In this document: positions 1-8,701 of the stretch, one piece after another
Layout of the letters: each line of letters starts with the position of its first letter
Position numbering within the stretch: position 1 is the first letter of the stretch
Assembly (NCBI RefSeq): GCF_001685355.1
Contig: NZ_CP016438.1
Location: forward strand, 4,030,001-4,094,000
Length of the DNA stretch: 64,000 nucleotides
DNA from: Streptomyces lincolnensis
GTDB lineage: Bacteria > Actinomycetota > Actinomycetes > Streptomycetales > Streptomycetaceae
Direction: 5' to 3'
Translations under genes and position numbers: made by a program
Notes under the pieces: model-generated
The model's database searches: none
What the model was told of the DNA's origin: nothing
The model's input: only the letters and a program-made list of their open reading frames with translations

Positions 1-27
1 GAAGGCGTCTTCACCGACCGCGTCTGA
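1..27 (+). CDS. 3' end of an upstream gene (partial)
   Basis: The first bases read in frame as EGVFTDRV followed by a TGA stop. This is compatible with the tail of a gene on the same strand as the glycopolymer genes that follow about 145 bp later. Nothing about its function can be read from eight residues. Confidence 0.3.
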   Translation, partial: EGVFTDRV

Positions 28-172
28 ACGCCGATCCCGCACCGGGGAGTTCGTCATGCCCTCCAGTCCCTCGCGGCCCACCCCGACCCGGCCCCACACC
101 TGGCGTCCGGCGGGACGGCCCGGCCGCCACGGTGTCTGACGTCGCCCCGGGAACACCGACAGAAAGAGCAGA

Positions 173-2374
173 ATGCCCCGCTTCAGCATCATCGTGCCGT
201 CCCATGGGGTCGTGGGGCGGCTGTCCCTGGCACTGGACTCGGTCCTCGCCCAGTCCTTCGGCGACTTCGAGCTGATCCCGGTCTGCGACGGCCCTCAGTC
301 CCCGGCCGCGGACGTCGTCGCCGGGTACGTCCGCCGGGACTCCCGGGTGGCCCCGGTGCACTCGCCGCCGTCGGCGGGACCGGCCGGGGCGCGGAACACC
401 GGGACGCGGGCGGCGACCGGCGCGTATCTGCTGTTCCTCGACGGCGACGACGTGCTCGTACCGGGGGCGCTGGCGGAGCTGGCCGCACGGCTCGACGCGA
501 CCGGGGACGTCGACGTGCTGCACTTCGAGCACGAGCGGACGCCGTGGTGGGAGGGCGAACCCACCAACCCGGCGGCAAAGGTGCTCGCGAGGACACCGAA
601 GGGCGCGTTCTCGCCGGAGGAGGCCCCGCACGTGACCGGCGTCCGGCTGCCCGCGTGGAGCGCCGCCTACCGTCGGGCGTTCGTCGCCGAACACCGGCTC
701 GCCTTCCCCGACGGCCACTTCACGGACATCGGTTTCGCCGGCCTGAGCGCCCTGCGCGCCGAGCGCGTCGCGGTGCTGCGCGCGGTCGTCGTACGGCATC
801 TGGTGCGCCGGCAGGGCAGCCGCCTGAGCCTGCCGGGCGAGCACCACGTCGAACTCCTGGACCAGGCGGAGGCGTTGCTGACGCGGGCCGTGGAGGAAGG
901 GCTGTCCGGGGAGCGGTACAAGGAGCTGTTCGAGCAGCTCTTCGCCGCGATCCTGAAGACGGCCGCGCACCCGCGCCGGCTGGGCTCGCGGCGCCGCGCC
1001 TTCTTCCGCCGGGCGAGCCGCCTGTACGGGCGTCACCGCCCCGCCGGGTACCGGCCGCCGGGCGGCAGCCTGGGCGTGCAGCACCGGCTGCTCGCGTCCG
1101 GGGCGTACACCGCGTTCCGGGCGCTGCGCGGCGCGAACCAGAAGGCGGCGAGGGCGATCGAGGCCGTCCCGCGCCCCCGCGGCCTGCGCACCCGCCTCCT
1201 GTACCGCCGCCATCTGAGCCGCCCCCTGGATCCGAACCTCGCCGTGTACTGCGCGTACTGGGGCCGCGGCTACGCCTGCAACCCGGCCGCGATCCACGCC
1301 AAGGCCCGCGAACTGGCCCCCCACATCCGCTCGGTGTTCCTGGTCGAGCCGGACCAGGCGCACGCCATGCCCGAGGGAGTCGACTACGCCGTGATCGGCG
1401 GCCGCCGCTACTGGGAGGTCCTGGCCCGCGCCACGTACCTGATCAACAACGCCAACTTCGCGGAGGGCGTGGTCAAGCGCCGCGGCAGCGTGCACCTCCA
1501 GACCCAGCACGGCACGCCGCTGAAGAAGATGGGCGTCGACCAGTCGACGTACCCGGTGGTGGCCGCCACGACCGGCAGTTTCGCCAGGCTCCTGGGGCGC
1601 GTGGACCGCTGGGACTACAACCTCTCCTCCAACCGTCACTCCACCGAGATGTGGGAGCGGGCCTTCCCCGGCTCGTACGAGCAGTTGGAGTACGGCTATC
1701 CGCGCAACGACGTCTACTGCACGGCGACCGGCGAGGACGTGACCCGCGTCCGGCGCGAGCTGGGCGTCCCCGAGGGCAGCACGGCCGTGCTGTACGCGCC
1801 CACCCACCGCGACCACCACACCGGCTTCGAGACCGCCCTGGACCTGGAGGCGTTCTGCGAGGAGGCCGGACCGGACGTGGTCGTGCTGCTGCGCGCCCAC
1901 TACTTCTACGACCGCGGGCTCTCCCGGGCCACCGGCCGGATCATCGACGTCACCTCGCACCGCTCCTCGGAGGACGTCTGCCTGGCCGCCGACGCGCTGG
2001 TCACCGACTACTCCTCGATCATGTTCGACTACGCCAACCTGGACCGCCCGATCGTCGTGTACGCCGATGACTGGGAGGTCTACCGGGAGACCCGGGGCGT
2101 CTACTTCGACCTGCTCGCGGCGCCGCCGGGCCCGGTGGCCCGCACCCCGGAGGAACTGGCGCGGGTGTTCCGCGACGGCTCCTGGCGGGGCCCGGAGTCG
2201 GCGGCCGCGCGGGCCGCGTTCCGGACGCGGTTCTGCGAGTTCGACGACGGACGGGCCGCCGAACGCGTCGTACGGCGGGTGCTGCTGGGTGAGCCGCCCG
2301 AGGCGATCCCGCCGGTGATCCCCCTCGCCGAGCGGGTGCCAGCCCCCGCCGCGACGACCCTCGTGAGGAGCTGA
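173..2374 (+). CDS. Bifunctional GT2 glycosyltransferase / CDP-glycerol glycerophosphotransferase (TagF-like)
   Basis: The 733-residue protein has two parts. Residues 1 to about 250 form a GT-A family 2 glycosyltransferase, with the N-terminal FSIIVPSH strand and a metal-binding DGDD at 90-93. Residues about 345-700 resemble the CDP-glycerol:polyglycerophosphate transferase fold, with HTQHGTPLKKMG, YAPTHRD and VTDYSSIMFDYA motifs. Such enzymes join sugars and polyol-phosphates in wall teichoic-acid-like polymers at the cytoplasmic membrane. The start is an ATG with a weak AAAGAG ribosome site. The next gene begins one base after the stop and encodes a paralogue, so the two are co-translated. 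Where its paralogue has VDDR, this one has VCDG in the nucleotide-binding strand, which suggests different donor specificity. The substrate is inferred. Confidence 0.85.
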   Translation: MPRFSIIVPSHGVVGRLSLALDSVLAQSFGDFELIPVCDGPQSPAADVVAGYVRRDSRVAPVHSPPSAGPAGARNTGTRAATGAYLLFLDGDDVLVPGALAELAARLDATGDVDVLHFEHERTPWWEGEPTNPAAKVLARTPKGAFSPEEAPHVTGVRLPAWSAAYRRAFVAEHRLAFPDGHFTDIGFAGLSALRAERVAVLRAVVVRHLVRRQGSRLSLPGEHHVELLDQAEALLTRAVEEGLSGERYKELFEQLFAAILKTAAHPRRLGSRRRAFFRRASRLYGRHRPAGYRPPGGSLGVQHRLLASGAYTAFRALRGANQKAARAIEAVPRPRGLRTRLLYRRHLSRPLDPNLAVYCAYWGRGYACNPAAIHAKARELAPHIRSVFLVEPDQAHAMPEGVDYAVIGGRRYWEVLARATYLINNANFAEGVVKRRGSVHLQTQHGTPLKKMGVDQSTYPVVAATTGSFARLLGRVDRWDYNLSSNRHSTEMWERAFPGSYEQLEYGYPRNDVYCTATGEDVTRVRRELGVPEGSTAVLYAPTHRDHHTGFETALDLEAFCEEAGPDVVVLLRAHYFYDRGLSRATGRIIDVTSHRSSEDVCLAADALVTDYSSIMFDYANLDRPIVVYADDWEVYRETRGVYFDLLAAPPGPVARTPEELARVFRDGSWRGPESAAARAAFRTRFCEFDDGRAAERVVRRVLLGEPPEAIPPVIPLAERVPAPAATTLVRS

Positions 2375-2375
2375 C

Positions 2376-4613
2376 GTGCCCCGCTTCAGCGTCATCGTGC
2401 CCGTCTTCCGGGTGCAGGGCTTTCTGCGTGAGTGCCTCGACTCGGTCCTGGAGCAGTCCTACCGGGACATCGAGGTCATCGCCGTGGACGACCGCTCGCC
2501 GGACGGCTGCGGCGCGATCCTCGACGAGTACGCGGCGGGCGACGAGCGCGTCCGGGTGCTGCACCTGCCGGAGAACGTCGGTCTCGGCCGCGCCCGCAAC
2601 GCCGGGATGCCCCACGCCACGGGCGACTTCCTGTTCTTCCTCGACAGCGACGACACCCTCACCCCGGGCGCGCTGCGCGCGATGGCCGACCGGCTGGCGG
2701 AGAGCGCCGACCCGGACGTGCTGGTCTTCGACTACGCCCGCACCCACTGGTGGGGCGGCACCCGCCGCAACGTCCTGGCCCACCTGCTCGCCCAGGCCGC
2801 CGAGGGCACCTTCACGGCCGCCGAACGCCCCGAGATCCTCGACCTGTTGATGGTGGTGTGGAACAAGGTCTACCGCCGTGACTTCGTCGAGCGGGAGGGC
2901 TTCACCTTCCCGCCGGGCTACTACGAGGACACACCCTGGACGTTCCCGGTGATGCTCAGCGCGGAGCGGATCGCCACGCTCGACCGGATCTGCCTGAACT
3001 ACCGCCAGCGCCGCCAGGGCAACATCCTGTCCACCACCAGCCGCAAGCACTTCGACATCCACGACCAGTACGAGCGGGTCTTCGCGTTCCTCGACTCCCG
3101 CCCCGCTCTCGCGAGCTGGCGCCCCTACCTGCACACCAAGATGGGCGAGCACTGTCTGGACATCCTCTCCAAGCCGGACCGGCTGCCCTCGTCCGACAAG
3201 GGCGAGTTCTTCCGCCGTACGGCCGAGCTGTTCCGCGAGCACAAGCCGGCCGGTGCCGTGGTCCCGCCCGAACTGCGGGTGTTGGAGGGCGGTTACGCGG
3301 CGTACCGGGTCAAGCGGCAGGCGGGGCGGGCGGGCCGGGAGCTCGGGCGGCGCGCCGGGCAGGTACGCGGGGCGGCGGCGGTACGGGCGGCGCGCGGACG
3401 GTCCGTGGTGGCGGCCCACCGCCCGCTGGACCCGGACCTCGTCCTGTACGCGGCCTCCTCGCACCGGGGTGTCCTCGGCGACCCGGCCGCGATCCACCGC
3501 AAGGCACGGGAGATCGCGCCCCGGCTGCGCGGGGTGTGGGTGGTGCGGGACGAGGAGGAGGCGGCGACGGCGGGCCTGCTGCCGCCGGACGTCGAGCACG
3601 TGGTCCTCAACTCGCCGCGCCACCACCGGCTGGCCGCGCGGGCCATGTACTTCGTCAACGACGTCAACTGGCCCGGCGGCCTGCCCAAGCGTCCGGGCAG
3701 TGTCCACATCCACACCCACCGGGGCACCCCGCTCAAGTACATGGGCGCCGACCTGCTGGACAAGCCCGGTGCCCGGCTCGGCCTCGACGTGCCGCAGCTG
3801 CTGCGCCGCGCCGACCGCTGGGACTACAGCCTGGTCGCCAACCGGCACTCCGAGCTGGTGTGGGAGCGGGCGTACCCGTGCCACTTCACCTCGCTGCGGA
3901 CGGGCAGCCCGCGCAACGACGTCCTGGTCGGCGGCGGAGGCGAGCGCGGGGCCGCCTTCCGGCTCCGGCACGGCATCCCGGCCGGCCACACGGTCGTGCT
4001 GTACGCCCCGACCCGCCGCGACTACCGCCGGGGCGGCCATGTCGACCGGTTCGACCTGGCCCGGTTCGCCGAGGACCTGGGCGAGGGGCACACCCTCGTC
4101 GTCCGGCTCCACCCCGGCCTCGCCGCCGGTCCCGCGCGCGGCCTCGGCCTGGCCGAGCTGCACCGGCGCGGGGTCCTGGTCGACGCGACCGGCGAACCGC
4201 ACGTCGAGGACGTGCTGCTGGCCGCCGACCTCCTGGTCACCGACTACTCGTCCCTGATGTTCGACTACGCCCTGCTGAACCGGCCGATCGTCGTCCACGC
4301 CGACGACTGGGGCGCGTACGCGGCGAGCCGGGGCGTCTACTTCGACCTCGCCGCCGAGCCCCCGGGCCATGTCTCGCGCTCCTACCGGGAACTGGCCTGG
4401 CTGCTGGCCTCCGGGACCTGGCGGGACGAGGAGTCGGCGCGACTGCGGGCCGTCTTCCGGGACCGGTTCGGCGAGTACGACGACGGCCACGCCGCCGAAC
4501 GCGTCGTACGGACCGTGCTGCTCGGGGAGGACGGGTGGGTGCCCGGGCCTCCGACGGCCGAGGAGCCGCCGGCGATGCCCAGCGCCGACCGCGACCTGCT
4601 GACCTCCTCGTGA
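2376..4613 (+). CDS. Bifunctional GT2 glycosyltransferase / CDP-glycerol glycerophosphotransferase (TagF-like), second copy
   Basis: The 745-residue paralogue of the preceding protein has the same architecture. The GT2 domain carries VDDR near residue 37 and DSDD at 90-93. The C-terminal polyol-phosphate transferase half has HTHRGTPLKYMG, YAPTRRD and VTDYSSLMFDYA. It starts at a GTG one base after the previous stop and ends overlapping the next start (GTGA). Two adjacent, diverged polymerase-like enzymes suggest a polymer with two alternating or sequential linkages, such as primer and main chain. This is inference; the acceptor and the diol-phosphate cannot be read from sequence. Confidence 0.85.
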   Translation: MPRFSVIVPVFRVQGFLRECLDSVLEQSYRDIEVIAVDDRSPDGCGAILDEYAAGDERVRVLHLPENVGLGRARNAGMPHATGDFLFFLDSDDTLTPGALRAMADRLAESADPDVLVFDYARTHWWGGTRRNVLAHLLAQAAEGTFTAAERPEILDLLMVVWNKVYRRDFVEREGFTFPPGYYEDTPWTFPVMLSAERIATLDRICLNYRQRRQGNILSTTSRKHFDIHDQYERVFAFLDSRPALASWRPYLHTKMGEHCLDILSKPDRLPSSDKGEFFRRTAELFREHKPAGAVVPPELRVLEGGYAAYRVKRQAGRAGRELGRRAGQVRGAAAVRAARGRSVVAAHRPLDPDLVLYAASSHRGVLGDPAAIHRKAREIAPRLRGVWVVRDEEEAATAGLLPPDVEHVVLNSPRHHRLAARAMYFVNDVNWPGGLPKRPGSVHIHTHRGTPLKYMGADLLDKPGARLGLDVPQLLRRADRWDYSLVANRHSELVWERAYPCHFTSLRTGSPRNDVLVGGGGERGAAFRLRHGIPAGHTVVLYAPTRRDYRRGGHVDRFDLARFAEDLGEGHTLVVRLHPGLAAGPARGLGLAELHRRGVLVDATGEPHVEDVLLAADLLVTDYSSLMFDYALLNRPIVVHADDWGAYAASRGVYFDLAAEPPGHVSRSYRELAWLLASGTWRDEESARLRAVFRDRFGEYDDGHAAERVVRTVLLGEDGWVPGPPTAEEPPAMPSADRDLLTSS

Positions 4614-5869
4614 GGCCGCGCACCTGGGTGCTGGTCCTGGCCGCGGTGTTCGCCGTGCTCCAGCTCGCGAACATCGCCGGCCGGGACACCCCCGACACCA
4701 AGAACTACCTGTCGTACGCCCTGAGTCTGCGCGGTGACGGCAAGCGGGAGGCGGCCGCCGTCACCATCGACTACGCCTGCGCGGGCCGGGCGTCGATCGC
4801 GCGCCGCAACCAGAGCGTCGACGTGATCCGCTTCCGCGCGCCGAGCCCCACCCGGCGGGTCGAGGAGTCGTGCCGGGCGGCGGAGTGGCGGGGGGTGGAG
4901 GCGCGGCTGCGGGCCGGGCAGACCGGTGGGCACACGGTGCCGTTCATGCCGGAACGGTTCATGCGGATCTTCGAGGTGCGGCCCGGGTATCCGGCGTTCC
5001 TGGTGCCGTTCCTGACCGTGTTCGGGATGAAGTGGGGGGTGTGGGCGGCCGGGGTGGTGATCACGGTCGCGGGCGGGGTCCTGGTGTATCTGATCCTGCG
5101 CACGCTGTCCGTGCCGGTGCCCCTCGCGCTGACCGGCCAGGCGCTGTACTACGTGCTGCCGTGCGGGACGACCGCCATGCGGCCGATGACGGAGGGGCTG
5201 CTGCTGGCGGCGACGCTGGTCGCGGTGTGGGGCTGCGCGCTGGTGCTGCACGCGCACCGGCTCCGGTCCGGGCTCGCGCTGATCGGCGGCTCACTGCTGG
5301 CGCTGTTCTCGGTGAAGCACTCGCAGGCGCTGTTCCTCGGCCTGTGCCTGGCCGGGGCGGGCGCCGTGCTGCTCGCCCGGCGGCGGGGCGGGCGCGGGGT
5401 GGGGGCGATCGTCGCGGTGGGTCTGGCCGGTGCGCTCGGGACGGTGCTGCTGGCCCGGGCGCTGCGCTATCCGTCGGAGTCGGAGAGCCTCCAGGACCTG
5501 CTCACCGGGCACTTCACCCGTCCCGACCGGACGCGTCCCTGGCGGGAGTTCCTGCACCTGGAGTTCACCTTCTGGGTGGAGTGGCTGCGCCGCCAGCTCT
5601 GGGAGCCGCTGTTCGTCGCGGCGCTCGCGGCCGGGGCGTGGGGCGCGCTGCGCCGGCCCGTCTTCGGCGCCTTCCTGGTCGCGGCGGCGGGCACGGGGAT
5701 CCTCACCCAGGCCGCGCATCCGGACATCACCATCTGGGGCGGGCGGCTGATCGTGCTGGCGTGGCTGCTGCCGGTCGTGGGGGTGCCGCTGCTGCTGGAG
5801 CGGGTCGCACGGGAGCGGGTCCTCCTGCCGGCCCAGGGACCCCCCGATCGGGCTCACTCGTTGAGGTGA
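4610..5869 (+). CDS. Polytopic membrane protein, possibly GT-C type
   Basis: A GTG start at 4610 overlaps the preceding stop by four bases, giving a 419-residue protein beginning VRPRTWVLVLAAVF. The first hydrophobic segment is followed by a roughly 100-residue polar loop with several cysteines (YACAG, EESCRAAEW) and then by many hydrophobic segments to the C-terminus. This one-helix, large-loop, multi-helix layout resembles GT-C glycosyltransferases that use polyprenyl-phosphate sugars, but no DxD signature is clear. Tight coupling to the two TagF-like genes implies a role in the same glycopolymer, for example extracytoplasmic sugar decoration. I do not recognise a named family. Confidence 0.7.
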   Translation: MRPRTWVLVLAAVFAVLQLANIAGRDTPDTKNYLSYALSLRGDGKREAAAVTIDYACAGRASIARRNQSVDVIRFRAPSPTRRVEESCRAAEWRGVEARLRAGQTGGHTVPFMPERFMRIFEVRPGYPAFLVPFLTVFGMKWGVWAAGVVITVAGGVLVYLILRTLSVPVPLALTGQALYYVLPCGTTAMRPMTEGLLLAATLVAVWGCALVLHAHRLRSGLALIGGSLLALFSVKHSQALFLGLCLAGAGAVLLARRRGGRGVGAIVAVGLAGALGTVLLARALRYPSESESLQDLLTGHFTRPDRTRPWREFLHLEFTFWVEWLRRQLWEPLFVAALAAGAWGALRRPVFGAFLVAAAGTGILTQAAHPDITIWGGRLIVLAWLLPVVGVPLLLERVARERVLLPAQGPPDRAHSLR

Positions 5870-5909
5870 TGGAGGTCATGCCGTTGACCCCATCGGGAAC
5901 ATACGGCAG

Positions 5910-7481
5910 ATGTCCCAAACGCTCCTCGTCCGGCGGACCCTGCGCGGTGCGACCGCCCTCCGCGGCGGTCGCCCGTGGCGCCCCACTCCCTACCAGGTCT
6001 TCGGGTTCCTGTTCTGGCTCGTGATGACGCTGGCCTACTGGCGGGTGCCGCTGTGCTGCGACGCCGGTCAGCACGCGGCGGTCGTCGAACGCCTCAAGAG
6101 CCATCTGCTGCGGCCGCGCCACCCGATGGCCGACCTGCCGGGCGCGGGCAGCCCGTACTACTCGCCCTACGCCCTCGCGCAGGGCGCGTTCGCCCGGCTG
6201 ACCGGGCTGGGCGGCTGGGAGGTGGTGAAGCTCGCCGGTCCGCTGAACCTGCTCGTCCTGCTGACCGGCCTCGGCCGCTTCGTCCGCGTGCTGACGCCCC
6301 GGCAGTGGGCGCCGGTGCTCGCGCTGGCCGCGATGACACTGCTGTGGGGGACCGACCGGGCCTGGTGGAGCGGGTATCTCGGGCTGATGTCGATGACGGG
6401 GAACCTGGGGTATCCGTCGGCGTTCGCGATCGGGCTGACGTTCTGGGCGTGGGCCCTGACGGGGGCGCGGGCACGCGGTGGTGCGCGGGGGCTTGCCGGG
6501 CAGGTGGGGCTGGGCGCGCTGTACGGGCTGATTCTGCTGGTGCACCCGATCACGTCGGTGGCGGCGGTGCTGGGGGCGGTGGCCCTGGTCGCGGGGTGGC
6601 GGCGGAGGTGGTCCGCGGCCGCCGTCGGGCGCTGGGCGGCCACGGGGGCCGCGGCCCTGCTGGTGGCGGTCTGCTGGCCGTACTTCGACGTGTTCGCGCT
6701 GGCCGGGAACGGCAGCGTGGACGCGATGCACCGGACGCTGTACCTGAACCTCGGGGGGCACTTCGGGCTGGCGCTGCTGCTGGGGCTGCCGGCGCTGTGG
6801 CTGCGGACGCGGCGGAGGCCGGATCCCGACTCCGGTTCCGGCTCGGGCTCCGGCCCCGGCTCTTGGCGGGATCCGCTGGTGCTGATGTTCGCGCTCGACT
6901 GTCTGGTCGTGGCGTACGGCTGGGTCAGCGGGCACTACACGTACGGCCGGATCCTCGGGCTGACGCTGGTGCCGTTGCAGTTCGCGCTCGCCGTGGAGCT
7001 GGCGGCTCCGCGGCCGTGGCCCACCTGGCGGAAGGCGCTCGCGGGGGCCGCGGCGGTCGGGGCCTGCGCGGGGTTCCTGACCGTGCAGGCGGGCGCGGTC
7101 GTGCCGCGCTCACTGGACCCGGTCGGCTTCGCGCAGCCGCCGCGCTGGCCGACGTACGAGTGGGCAGCGCGGCACATCGGGCCCGGCGAGGTCGTGATCA
7201 CCGACGGCTACTACGCCGTCCACGCCATCGCGGGGTACGGCCCGAACCTCGCCGCCCCGGCCTGGCCCGACTCGGCCCTCGACGAACGGGAGCGGCTGCG
7301 GCGGGTCGCCGACGTCCGCGCCTATCTCGCCCCGACGTCGACCCGCGCCGAGCGCACCGCCGTCGCCCGCCGCCATCAGGTGCGGTGGCTGCTGCTGACA
7401 CGCTGGCACCCGGTGCCCGAGGAGGCGGTCGTGGTGGCGTGGAGCGAGCGGACGGGAGAGGTGCTGGCGCGGGTCGGGTGA
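5910..7481 (+). CDS. Polytopic membrane protein, putative extracytoplasmic glycosyltransferase
   Basis: The 523-residue integral membrane protein has about ten hydrophobic segments. A charged loop after the first helix carries the sequence CCDAGQHAAVVERL, a Gly/Ser-Asp linker (DSGSGSGSG) lies near residues 307-318, and a soluble C-terminal domain begins near residue 410. The acidic residue in the first loop and the overall layout fit GT-C enzymes. It follows the previous membrane protein by 40 bp on the same strand and probably belongs to the same cluster. The exact activity is unknown. The ATG chosen has no strong ribosome site. Confidence 0.65.
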   Translation: MSQTLLVRRTLRGATALRGGRPWRPTPYQVFGFLFWLVMTLAYWRVPLCCDAGQHAAVVERLKSHLLRPRHPMADLPGAGSPYYSPYALAQGAFARLTGLGGWEVVKLAGPLNLLVLLTGLGRFVRVLTPRQWAPVLALAAMTLLWGTDRAWWSGYLGLMSMTGNLGYPSAFAIGLTFWAWALTGARARGGARGLAGQVGLGALYGLILLVHPITSVAAVLGAVALVAGWRRRWSAAAVGRWAATGAAALLVAVCWPYFDVFALAGNGSVDAMHRTLYLNLGGHFGLALLLGLPALWLRTRRRPDPDSGSGSGSGPGSWRDPLVLMFALDCLVVAYGWVSGHYTYGRILGLTLVPLQFALAVELAAPRPWPTWRKALAGAAAVGACAGFLTVQAGAVVPRSLDPVGFAQPPRWPTYEWAARHIGPGEVVITDGYYAVHAIAGYGPNLAAPAWPDSALDERERLRRVADVRAYLAPTSTRAERTAVARRHQVRWLLLTRWHPVPEEAVVVAWSERTGEVLARVG

Positions 7482-7509
7482 GACCGCGGCGGTGTGGACA
7501 GCGGTGTGG

Positions 7510-7923
7510 TTACTCGACGACGAGGTCGACCTCGATGTTGCCACGGGTGGCGTTGGAGTAGGGGCAGACCTGGTGGGCCTGGTCGACCAGCTTGCGGCCG
7601 GTCGTCGCGTCCACGGAGTCCGGCAGCTCGACGCGGAGGGTGACCTTGAGGCCGAAGCCCTCGCCCTGCTTGCCTATGCCGACCTCGGCGGTGACTGCGG
7701 CGTCGCTGACGTCGACCTTGGCCTGGCGGCCGACGAGACCGAGGGCGCTGCCGAAGCAGGCGGCGTAACCGGCGGCGAAGAGCTGCTCCGGGTTGGTGCC
7801 CTGGCCGTTGCCGCCCAGCTCCGCCGGCGGCGCGAGAGCGACGTCGATCTTGCCGTCGTTCGTGTAGGCGCGGCCGTCCCGGCCGTGGGTGGCGGTGGCG
7901 ACAGCGGTGTAGAGCGCGTCCAT
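7510..7923 (-). CDS. ohr: Organic hydroperoxide resistance protein Ohr
   Basis: The 137-residue OsmC/Ohr-family thiol peroxidase reduces organic hydroperoxides in the cytosol. It has the two expected redox cysteines, Cys56 in AACFGSAL and Cys120 in VCPYSNATRGN, and the family's usual length. The start at 7923 is preceded by a GAGAGG ribosome site about ten bases upstream; an in-frame ATG nine codons earlier lacks one. It is divergent from the OhrR-type regulator, with an AT-rich palindrome in between, the classic arrangement for peroxide-inducible derepression. Confidence 0.93.
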   Translation of the reverse strand: MDALYTAVATATHGRDGRAYTNDGKIDVALAPPAELGGNGQGTNPEQLFAAGYAACFGSALGLVGRQAKVDVSDAAVTAEVGIGKQGEGFGLKVTLRVELPDSVDATTGRKLVDQAHQVCPYSNATRGNIEVDLVVE

Positions 7924-8005
7924 GGGAGAACCATCCCTCTCGGAGATCACGTGGTGGGGTCCGGCGGCCCGTTCCGGCCGCCCTCACGACGACAAGTAGA
8001 GCACA

Positions 8006-8023
8006 CAATTCAATTGCGCACAA
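8006..8023. promoter_or_regulatory. Probable OhrR operator between ohr and ohrR
   Basis: The intergenic region holds a perfect CAATT-C-AATTG palindrome (8006-8016) overlapping an imperfect TTGCGCACAA dyad (8014-8023). OhrR proteins of this MarR branch bind AT-rich dyads of the AATT type. The site lies between the two divergent starts and stands out from the GC-rich surroundings. It is probably bound by the adjacent regulator to repress both genes. Confidence 0.65.
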
Positions 8024-8054
8024 CTAAATGGCCCGCTGGGGTTATCCTGGAGGC

Positions 8055-8543
8055 ATGACCCCGACGCCGACACCGGCGGCAGCCTCAGCCGAGTGGCTCC
8101 GCCTGGACTCCCAGATCTGCTTCTCCCTGCACGCCGCCTCGCGCGCCTTCAACAGCGTCTACCGCGTGGCGCTCAAAGAGCTCGGACTGACCTATCCGCA
8201 GTACCTGGTGATGCTGGTGCTGTGGGAGGAGGACGACCTCCCCGTGAAGAAGCTCGGCGAGCGCCTGCGCCTCGACTCGGGCACACTCTCCCCGCTCCTC
8301 AAGCGACTTGAGGCGGCCGGTCTCGTACGCCGGGAGCGCAGCGCGCGCGACGAGCGCTCGGTGGAGGTGCGGCTGACCGAGGAGGGCGTGACCCTGCGCG
8401 AGCGCGCTCTCCAGGTACCGCGCCGCATCGGCCGGGCCACCGGCCTCGACCCCCGCGAGATCCACGACCTGCGCGACCGCCTCGACCAGCTCACGGCGAC
8501 CCTGGACGCGGCGGCGCTGGAGGAGACACCGGGGCGCCAGTAG
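8055..8543 (+). CDS. ohrR: MarR-family organic peroxide sensor OhrR
   Basis: The 162-residue winged-helix regulator has the single sensor cysteine at residue 22 ([13 protein letters not shown]), as in OhrR proteins, and the typical MarR segment [22 protein letters not shown] followed by a basic wing ([15 protein letters not shown]). The start at 8055 follows a good CTGGAGG site; an upstream in-frame ATG at 8028 lies inside the operator region and is unlikely. Oxidation of Cys22 by organic peroxides would release repression of the divergent ohr gene. Confidence 0.92.
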   Translation: MTPTPTPAAASAEWLRLDSQICFSLHAASRAFNSVYRVALKELGLTYPQYLVMLVLWEEDDLPVKKLGERLRLDSGTLSPLLKRLEAAGLVRRERSARDERSVEVRLTEEGVTLRERALQVPRRIGRATGLDPREIHDLRDRLDQLTATLDAAALEETPGRQ

Positions 8544-8701
8544 GCCCCCACTTGCTTCCGCCGCACTACGAGTTGTCACGCGTTCACAGTGAGTTATCGC
8601 AGTCGCCCCCGTACGCCCCCGTCGCCTGCTTCACTGAGGACACGCACACGCACCACCGAGACGGTCCTACTACGGTCCAACTGACGAGGGGACGGCCGCA
8701 C

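Noticed and set aside
8570..8605. Imperfect TGTCA-N-TNACA dyad upstream of galE
   Set aside because: Too few matching positions to distinguish from chance.
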